64,000 nt of DNA from Mycobacterium hubeiense (GTDB lineage Bacteria; Actinomycetota; Actinomycetes; Mycobacteriales; Mycobacteriaceae), in NCBI RefSeq assembly GCF_002838065.1, contig NZ_PIZU01000001.1, positions 1 to 64,000 of the forward strand, in the 5' to 3' direction. How positions within the stretch are numbered: the stretch's first letter is position 1; each line of letters opens with the position of its first letter. Under the pieces are notes generated by a model that was not told where the DNA came from, did no database searches, and saw only the letters and a list, made by a program, of their open reading frames with translations. Positions 58,351 to 64,000 of the stretch are shown here, in pieces. The position numbers and the translations under genes were made by a program.

Positions 58351-59096
58351 GCGACGCCGAGGTAGGCCGCCCGAATGCTGTCGTCGGCCAGCAACTCTCG
58401 GGCGTTGCCGGTACGGGTGATTTCGCCCGTCTCCAGAATGTAGGCACGGTCGGAGCGCGTCAGCGCCTGCTGGGCATTCTGCTCGACCAGCAGCACCGTG
58501 GTGCCCTGCGCGTTGATGTCGGCGATGATCCGAAATATCTGCGAAATCACCATGGGCGCCAGGCCCATCGACGGCTCGTCGAGCAGCAGCACCTTCGGTC
58601 GCGCCATCAGAGCCCGGCCAATCGCCAGCATCTGCTGCTCGCCGCCGGACAAGGTACCGCCGACCTGGCTTCGTCGTTCGGCCAGCCGCGGGAAGGTCTC
58701 CAGCACCCAGTCCAACCGTTCCTTGTGTTCGGCCTTCGACGCGAACTTTCGCCCGTAGCAGCCCATTTCGAGGTTCTCGACCACGGTCATGCCCGGGAAC
58801 ACCCCGCGACCCTCGGGCGCTTGGATGAGGCCCTCCACCACCCGGCGGTGTGCCTTGACCTTCGTGATGTCGCGGCCTTCGAACCACACCGAGCCCGACG
58901 TCAGTGGCCGCAATCCCGAAATCGCCCGCATCATCGTGGTTTTCCCGGCTCCGTTGGAGCCCAGCAGCGTCACGAGCTCGCCTTCGTGCACCTTCAGCGA
59001 GACGCCGTGCAGCGCGCGAATGCGCCCGTAATGCACCACCACGTCGCGCGCCTCGAGCAACACCGGGCGGGGGTCGAGATCAGGAGAGTTCGTCAT
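58347..59096 (-). CDS. livF: LivF, branched-chain amino acid ABC transporter ATP-binding protein
   Basis: A 249-residue ABC ATPase. Walker A is LLGSNGAGKTT, the signature is LSGGEQQM, Walker B is VLLLDEPSMGLAP and the H-loop region is LLVEQN. The QAPEGRGVFPGMTV segment is diagnostic of LivF. It pairs with LivG under the LivH/LivM channel. The start overlaps the livG stop by 17 bases. It is the last gene of livKHMGF. Confidence 0.94.
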   Translation of the reverse strand: MTNSPDLDPRPVLLEARDVVVHYGRIRALHGVSLKVHEGELVTLLGSNGAGKTTMMRAISGLRPLTSGSVWFEGRDITKVKAHRRVVEGLIQAPEGRGVFPGMTVVENLEMGCYGRKFASKAEHKERLDWVLETFPRLAERRSQVGGTLSGGEQQMLAIGRALMARPKVLLLDEPSMGLAPMVISQIFRIIADINAQGTTVLLVEQNAQQALTRSDRAYILETGEITRTGNARELLADDSIRAAYLGVA

Positions 59097-59907
59097 CGGG
59101 CACCCCCAGGTAAGCGGCGATGACCTTCGGGTCTTCGCGAATCTCGGACGGCAGTCCGTCGGCGATCTTGCGGCCGAACTCCAGCACCACGATGCGGTCG
59201 GTCACGCCCATCACCAGCCGCATGTCGTGTTCGATGAGCAGCACGGTGTAACCGTCGTCGCGGATCTTGCGAATCAGTTCGATCAGCGAGGCCTTCTCCG
59301 CGGGGTTGAAGCCGGCCGCCGGCTCGTCGAGGCACAACAGTTTCGGTTCGGTCGCGAGCGCCCGCGCGATCTCCAGCCGGCGTTGGTCACCGTAGGGCAG
59401 GTTCTTGGCCTTCTCCTCGCCGCGGTGGGCGATGCCGACGAAATGCAGGAGCGCCGCGGCCCGTTCGATTGCCGTCTGCTCCTCCCGGCGATGGCGCGGC
59501 GTGCGCACCAACGCCCCCGGTACCGACGTGAAGTGCCGCGCATCGGTGCCGACCATGACGTTCTCCAGCGCGGTCATCTCGCCCCACAGCCGGATGTTCT
59601 GGAACGTGCGGGCGATGCCACGGCGGGTGATCTGGTGGCGTTTGATCCGGCCGAGCGGGGCGCCGTCGAAGATGACCGAGCCGGACGTGGGCCGGTACAC
59701 CCCGGTGATCGCGTTGAAGCAGGTGGTCTTGCCGGCGCCGTTTGGCCCGATCATGCCGAGGATCTCGCCGCGGCGAATGTTGAACGTCACCGAATCGAGT
59801 GCGACCAGACCGCCGAACTGGACAGTCAAATCCTTTGTCTCTAAGAGGGTTTCGCCCTCGGCGGCATGGATGTCGCGATGGACGCCGGCCAGTTCCTCGA
59901 TGCTCAT
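59080..59907 (-). CDS. livG: LivG, branched-chain amino acid ABC transporter ATP-binding protein
   Basis: A 275-residue ABC ATPase. Walker A is GPNGAGKTT, Walker B is LLCLDEPAAGFNP, and the signature position reads LPYGDQRRLEIARAL, the normal LivG variant. IARTFQNIRLW is typical. The ATG at 59907 begins SIEELAGVHRD and overlaps the livM stop by 4 bases (ATGA); the frame further upstream is inside livM in another frame. It is the second ATPase of the transporter. Confidence 0.94.
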   Translation of the reverse strand: MSIEELAGVHRDIHAAEGETLLETKDLTVQFGGLVALDSVTFNIRRGEILGMIGPNGAGKTTCFNAITGVYRPTSGSVIFDGAPLGRIKRHQITRRGIARTFQNIRLWGEMTALENVMVGTDARHFTSVPGALVRTPRHRREEQTAIERAAALLHFVGIAHRGEEKAKNLPYGDQRRLEIARALATEPKLLCLDEPAAGFNPAEKASLIELIRKIRDDGYTVLLIEHDMRLVMGVTDRIVVLEFGRKIADGLPSEIREDPKVIAAYLGVPDDELS

Positions 59908-61115
59908 GTCTCGACCCCCGCGCGATCCGGCCCGATCCGCAACAGCTCCCTCGCACGCTTGCCGTAGGCCAGCAGCTGCTGGCGGGCAGGGAATATCCCT
60001 TCGGGCCGGAAGATCATCATCACCACCAGCGCCAAGCCGAAGAACAGGTACTTCAGATCGCCCAGGTTGATGCCGAGGAAATGCACCCCGAGGAAGCGGT
60101 TCGGCAGGTACACGATGATGAACGCGCCGAATATCACGCCGAGTTTGTTCCCCTGCCCACCAAGCACGACTGCACACAGGAACAGCATCGAGTTGATGAT
60201 GTTGAAGGTGGGCGGTGCCACGAACTGCACCTGTCCCGCGTACAGCGCACCCGACAATCCACCGATGGCCGCGCCGATCACGAACGCCCACAGCTTGAAC
60301 CGGAAGGTGTTGACGCCCATCACTTCTGCGGCATCTTCATCTTCCCGGATCGCCACCCAGGCTCGGCCGACCCGACTGCGTTCGAGATTGCCCACCAGCA
60401 GCAGGATGCCGACCATCAAGATGATGCCCAGCCAGAACCACCAGGTGCCGTAGTTCGCGTCGCCTGTGGTGTTTCCGCTGGAGAAGACACCGTCGGGCAG
60501 CCGCTCGCTCTCCCCCACCCGCGGGTACGCCACGCCGGGAAGTCCGCGCGGGCCGTTGGTGACGTCGGACAGGTTGTCGGCCAGCAGCCGGATGATTTCA
60601 CCGAACCCGAGCGTCACGATCGCCAGGTAGTCGCCCCGCAACCGCAACGTCGGGGTGCCCAGAATCAGGCCGGCCAGCGCGGTGAATGCCATCGCCAGCG
60701 GCACACAGGACAGCCAGGCCCAATCCTCGCTGAAGAATCCGGAGGTGCCGACTTTGTTCCACGGGCTACTCGGGCTCGTCAGCAGTGCGACGGTGTACGC
60801 GCCGACGGCGTAGAACCCCACGTAACCAAGGTCGAGCAGGCCAGCTTGGCCGACCACGACGTTGAGCCCAATCGCGATGATGGCGACCATCGCGAACTGC
60901 GCCATGGTGCCGCCGAAGCTGATGCCCGGTGTGTTCAACAGTGGCGGCGGGAACAGCGGCAGCAGGGCGAGCAAGCCGAAGCCCAGGACACCGAAGCCCC
61001 ACTTCTGGACCCTCGACAGCCTCGCCCACCACTGCCGCAGCGCGTCGCCGGGTGCCATCAGCCGATCGCTCAGGCTCATGCGCGATCCGCCTCCGGCTTC
61101 TCGCTGGCTGCTCAT
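59904..61115 (-). CDS. livM: LivM, branched-chain amino acid ABC transporter permease
   Basis: A 403-residue permease with about nine to ten membrane segments, preceded by about 60 cytosolic residues. The stretch GLNVVVGQAGLLDLGYVGFY is the LivM signature; DYLAIVTLGFGEIIRLLADN and SRVGRAWVAIREDE are the coupling loops. The ATG at 61115 overlaps the livH stop by 4 bases. The transporter should import leucine, isoleucine, valine or related amides, or amide-like substrates; the specificity depends on LivK. Confidence 0.92.
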   Translation of the reverse strand: MSSQREAGGGSRMSLSDRLMAPGDALRQWWARLSRVQKWGFGVLGFGLLALLPLFPPPLLNTPGISFGGTMAQFAMVAIIAIGLNVVVGQAGLLDLGYVGFYAVGAYTVALLTSPSSPWNKVGTSGFFSEDWAWLSCVPLAMAFTALAGLILGTPTLRLRGDYLAIVTLGFGEIIRLLADNLSDVTNGPRGLPGVAYPRVGESERLPDGVFSSGNTTGDANYGTWWFWLGIILMVGILLLVGNLERSRVGRAWVAIREDEDAAEVMGVNTFRFKLWAFVIGAAIGGLSGALYAGQVQFVAPPTFNIINSMLFLCAVVLGGQGNKLGVIFGAFIIVYLPNRFLGVHFLGINLGDLKYLFFGLALVVMMIFRPEGIFPARQQLLAYGKRARELLRIGPDRAGVET

Positions 61116-62149
61116 ACTCGTGCCTTCCCGAGGCTCTCCCCGAGTATCCCGGTGGGACGGAACAACAGCACCAGCACCAGCAGGACGAATGCCACCACGT
61201 CTCGCCACTGCGTGCCGAACACCGCCTGCCCGTAGTTCTCCATGATGCCCAGCAGCAGGCCGCCGAGCAGGGCCCCGCGCAGGTTGCCGATGCCGCCAAG
61301 CACCGCCGCGGAGAACGCCTTGATGCCCAACAGGAATCCGCCGGAGTAGATGATGCCCTGCGGCACTTTGAGCGTGTAGAGCAACGCCGCGGCGCCGGCC
61401 AGCAGGCCGCCGAGCAGGAATGTCAGCATGATGATGCGCTCGCGGGAGACGCCCATGAGCGTTGCGGTGTTCGGATCCTGGGCGACGGCGCGGATGCCGC
61501 GACCGAATTTCGTCCGGTTGATCGCGAGATCGGTCAGCGCCGCAAAGACCAACGCGGCGGCGATGATGACCAGGGTGATGTTGGAGACGGTGGCCCCGAA
61601 GATCGTGAACTGAGTTTTGGGCTGCACCAGGATGATCGGTTGCTGGGCGTTGCTGCCGCCGTAGCCCTCGAGCAGTTTGGGCAGCACGAAGTGGACGAAT
61701 TCCTGTAGCACGAACGACATCCCGATCGCAGTGATCAGGAAGGTCAGCGAGCGGGCATGGCGTCTGCGCAGCGGTCTGTACGCCACCGCCTCAAGGCCGA
61801 TCGCCGCCGTTCCGGAGACAAGCATCGCGAAAAGCATCGCTATGCCCAGGTATAAGACGGTCAGCGGGATGCCCAAGTTGTACGCGTTGCCGCTTGGGGT
61901 GAAGCCGAGGATGAAGTCGAGACAAAATAGCGCGCCGAACATCCCGAGCATGAAGATCTCCGAATGGGCGAAGTTGATCAGCCTCAGCACGCCGAACACG
62001 AGGGTGTATCCGACGGCAACGAGCGCGTAAATCGACCCCCACGAGAGACCGTCGATGGTCAACTGCCAGAAGCCTTCTCGCAGGCCTTCCAGGTTGAAGC
62101 TGATGTTGGCAGCCAAGCAGGCGTACCCCTCGACGCACTCGTGAATCAT
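61112..62149 (-). CDS. livH: LivH, branched-chain amino acid ABC transporter permease
   Basis: A 345-residue permease with about eight membrane segments. The signature LSWGSIYALVAVGYTLVFGV near the start and the loop GRGIRAVAQDPNTATLMGV are typical. The ATG at 62149 has a GAGGAG about 10 bases upstream. It follows livK after a strong hairpin, so it is expressed from the same transcript at a lower level or from its own promoter. Confidence 0.92.
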   Translation of the reverse strand: MIHECVEGYACLAANISFNLEGLREGFWQLTIDGLSWGSIYALVAVGYTLVFGVLRLINFAHSEIFMLGMFGALFCLDFILGFTPSGNAYNLGIPLTVLYLGIAMLFAMLVSGTAAIGLEAVAYRPLRRRHARSLTFLITAIGMSFVLQEFVHFVLPKLLEGYGGSNAQQPIILVQPKTQFTIFGATVSNITLVIIAAALVFAALTDLAINRTKFGRGIRAVAQDPNTATLMGVSRERIIMLTFLLGGLLAGAAALLYTLKVPQGIIYSGGFLLGIKAFSAAVLGGIGNLRGALLGGLLLGIMENYGQAVFGTQWRDVVAFVLLVLVLLFRPTGILGESLGKARV

Positions 62150-62179
62150 CCGGAAGCGGCTCCTCGCAATGGATCTCTA

Positions 62180-62220
62180 ACGAAACGCGTCCGAGCCATT
62201 CGGTCTCGGACGCGTTTCGT
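62180..62220 (-). terminator. 16-bp perfect hairpin between livK and livH
   Basis: Bases 62180-62195 are the exact reverse complement of 62205-62220, with a 9-base loop. There is no T-run. Placed just after livK and before livH, it may be a partial terminator or a stabiliser that gives more binding protein than channel, a common arrangement in solute-binding-protein operons. The structure is seen; the role is inferred. Confidence 0.75.
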
Positions 62221-62227
62221 CGTTCGG

Positions 62228-63439
62228 CTACTGAACTTTGTAGATCCAGATCAGCGAAGTGGTCAGCTCACCGGTAGGGGTCCACTGGTACTGACGCGCC
62301 ACACCCTGACCGTTGTAGTTCCGCACAAACTCCAGCAGTGCCGGACGCGTGATGGCGCCGGAGCCGATGCCCTTCAGCATGATGGTGGCCAGGTCGTAGC
62401 CCTCCGCGCTGTACGTACTCGGCTCGCCGAACTTCTGGGTGTACTCCTCGGCGAATGTTCCGGTGGCGGGTCCGCACGGGCAGGACAGCAGGGCGTCCTT
62501 TGCCGCCGCGCCGGCCTGCTTGACGAACGCCGGGTCTTTGGTGCCGTCGCCGCTGACGAACGTGCCTTCGAAACCGCCGTCCCTGAGTTGCTGCACGAGC
62601 GGTGCCGCCTCGGCGTAATAGCCGCTGAAGAACACCGCCTTCGGATTGACGCCCTTGATTTGGGTCACCGCGGCGGAGAAGTCCTTGTCGCCCTTCTTCA
62701 CCGAGATGTTGCACCCCGAGTCTGCAACGGGGCCGAGCGTCTCGCGGATCGCCTGGGCCAGGCCGAGGCCGTAGTCGGTGCTGTCGTCCACGACGCAGAC
62801 CTTGTCGTAGCCGAGGGTGTTCTTCATGTAGTTGGCGACCGACGGCCCTTGCACCCCGTCGTTACCGAGACCGCGGAAGAACGTCCGCCATCCCTTCTGC
62901 GACAACGTCACGTTGGTGGCCGACGCCGTCACGGCCACCAACCCGGCCTGGTTGAAAATGTCGCCGGTCGCGTTTGTCTCGCCGGAGAACGCTGGTCCGA
63001 TCAAGCCGATGGTGAACGCATCGTTGATGATCTGTGGGGCGATCTGGGTGGCCTTCTGCGGGTCGCCCTCGGTGTCGAACGCCTTCAGCTGCACCTGGCA
63101 GCCCGGATTGGCGGCGTTGTGCTTGTCCACGGCCAGCTGCGCGCCGTTCTTGATGTTGATGCCCAGCTGGGCGTCGGGCCCGGTGAGCGCACCGGCCATC
63201 GCGATCGACACCGGCGGGCATTGCGCCTGCCCGTTCCCCGCTGGATCCGCCGCTGCCGCCGCTTCGGGAGGCTTGACTTCCGCGCCGTTCTCGTCGATTT
63301 GCACCTGCTCGACGATTTTCAGGTCGGCCTGCGCCGCTTCCCCTTCAGTCGGCTGGGATTGTTGGCAGCCGGCAATGCCGAGCACCACCAAACCTGCACT
63401 CCCTAGAGCAAATGCACTCCGTGCCACGAGACCGCGCAC
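62228..63439 (-). CDS. livK: LivK-type substrate-binding lipoprotein
   Basis: A 403-residue periplasmic-binding-type protein for branched-chain amino acids or amides. The N-terminus has a lipoprotein signal peptide ending in LGIAGC, then an Ala/Glu/Pro-rich linker and a Leu-binding fold (VSIAMAGALTGPDAQLGINI, GLIGPAFSGETNATGDI). The GTG at 63439 has a perfect GGAGGT 5 bases upstream and fixes the start; the frame is open 51 codons further but this is not protein. It is the first gene of livKHMGF. Confidence 0.92.
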   Translation of the reverse strand: MRGLVARSAFALGSAGLVVLGIAGCQQSQPTEGEAAQADLKIVEQVQIDENGAEVKPPEAAAAADPAGNGQAQCPPVSIAMAGALTGPDAQLGINIKNGAQLAVDKHNAANPGCQVQLKAFDTEGDPQKATQIAPQIINDAFTIGLIGPAFSGETNATGDIFNQAGLVAVTASATNVTLSQKGWRTFFRGLGNDGVQGPSVANYMKNTLGYDKVCVVDDSTDYGLGLAQAIRETLGPVADSGCNISVKKGDKDFSAAVTQIKGVNPKAVFFSGYYAEAAPLVQQLRDGGFEGTFVSGDGTKDPAFVKQAGAAAKDALLSCPCGPATGTFAEEYTQKFGEPSTYSAEGYDLATIMLKGIGSGAITRPALLEFVRNYNGQGVARQYQWTPTGELTTSLIWIYKVQ

Positions 63440-63616
63440 GTTCCACCTCCGTGTCGATGTTTCATCGACATCGACGGACCAGGATTGCTGCGCCCGGGCG
63501 CCGATGCTTCGGGTAGAACATAGATCACGCATGGCCGTGGTGCGTGATGTTGGAAAATGCACGGCGGGTCTCGGCCCGATCCACCGCCTCATACAGCGGG
63601 GTCGGAAACGCAGTGT

Positions 63617-64000
63617 TTACGCGTCTTTGGGCTCTTCGAGGGTCTCCAACACGACTTCGGCGACGCGTCTCATCGTGGTGCGGCGGTCCATCGCGGCGCG
63701 CTGGATCCATTTGAAGGCCTCGGGTTCGGTCATCTGATGCTTGGTCTGCAGCAAACCCTTCGCCCGTTCCACCAACTTGCGGGTCTCCAGCCGGTCCGAC
63801 AGCGTGGCGACTTCCTGCTCCAGCGCGGTCAGCTCGGAGAACCGGCTGACCGCCAGCTCGATCGCCGGGATCAGATCGGTGATGTTGAACGGCTTGACCA
63901 GGTACGCCATCGCCCCGGCGTCGCGAGCCCGCTCCACCAGTTCACGTTGCGAGAAGGCGGTCAGCACCACGATCGGCGCGATGCGCTTGCTGGCGATCTC
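63617..64000 (-). CDS. pdtaR: PdtaR-like ANTAR response regulator (5' end outside window)
   Basis: About 127 residues are visible. They begin in the receiver domain (IVVLTAFSQRELVERARDAG, MAYLVKPFNITDLI, with the conserved Lys of the beta-5 strand) and end with an ANTAR RNA-binding domain (RKLVERAKGLLQTKHQMTE, then AFKWIQRAAMDRRTTMRRVA). The frame stays open through the right edge. PdtaR (Rv1626) receives phosphate from PdtaS and acts by antitermination at RNA hairpins. Synteny with the thiolase and polA genes supports the name. Confidence 0.92.
   Translation of the reverse strand, partial: EIASKRIAPIVVLTAFSQRELVERARDAGAMAYLVKPFNITDLIPAIELAVSRFSELTALEQEVATLSDRLETRKLVERAKGLLQTKHQMTEPEAFKWIQRAAMDRRTTMRRVAEVVLETLEEPKDA

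Overview
This window looks like the chromosome of a mycobacterium, most likely a fast-growing Mycolicibacterium-type species. The DNA is GC-rich with many GTG starts and 4-base ATGA/GTGA overlaps. From right to left the backbone follows the M. tuberculosis order Rv1626 to Rv1640c as I remember it: pdtaR, thiolase and DUF35 pair, polA, rpsA, coaE, DUF402 protein, uvrB, capA-like mannosyltransferase, universal stress protein, MBL hydrolase, uvrA, Rv1638A-like protein, membrane esterase, lysX. The complete livKHMGF branched-chain amino acid ABC transporter beside pdtaR is not part of that M. tuberculosis block.

Layout. 1-5.3 kb: 3' part of lysX (with an in-frame 36-bp tandem repeat at the window edge), esterase, small acidic protein, winged-helix protein and a GNAT remnant. 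5.3-11.6 kb: uvrA, MBL hydrolase, a vapBC toxin-antitoxin pair, an Lnt-like protein whose catalytic Cys is Ser, and a universal stress protein. 11.6-19.9 kb: GT-C mannosyltransferase, udgX, a fatty-acyl-AMP ligase, a VOC protein, uvrB, a DUF402 protein and a secreted MmpS-like protein. 19.9-24.9 kb: HSL-type lipase, coaE-GrpB fusion, rpsA and a PrsW-type membrane protease.

About 24.9-53.6 kb is an accessory block lying between rpsA and polA. Its left part holds a MerR remnant, an LppA-like/DUF1023 pair divergent from a WXG100-like gene, an ImmA-like metalloprotease, a 5'-truncated MBL gene and three unrecognised minus-strand genes. Its right part (30.3-53.5 kb) is a complete BREX type 2 (Pgl) phage-defence locus on the minus strand: pglW, pglX, pglY, pglZ, brxD and the Lhr-like helicase brxHI. 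The last five overlap by 4 bases each and are probably translationally coupled.

Between pglW and pglX sits an extra four-gene insert that is not part of the core BREX-2 set. It has a Phd-like/RelE-like toxin-antitoxin pair, then a two-gene unit of lower GC: a Ser/Thr kinase fused to an SF1 (Upf1/Dna2-like) helicase, overlapping by 8 bases a winged-helix protein with one phospholipase-D HKD motif. This kinase-helicase/PLD pair is the best candidate here for a poorly described system. It could be an add-on effector or sensor of BREX, or an independent defence unit nested in it.

53.6-64 kb returns to backbone: polA; a DUF35/thiolase pair with a KstR-like operator upstream, suggesting sterol or lipid catabolism; the liv transporter, with a 16-bp perfect hairpin between livK and livH; and the 3' part of pdtaR. 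I saw no tRNA, rRNA, transposase, integrase or CRISPR array. Functions are read from motifs and remembered family features, without database searches.
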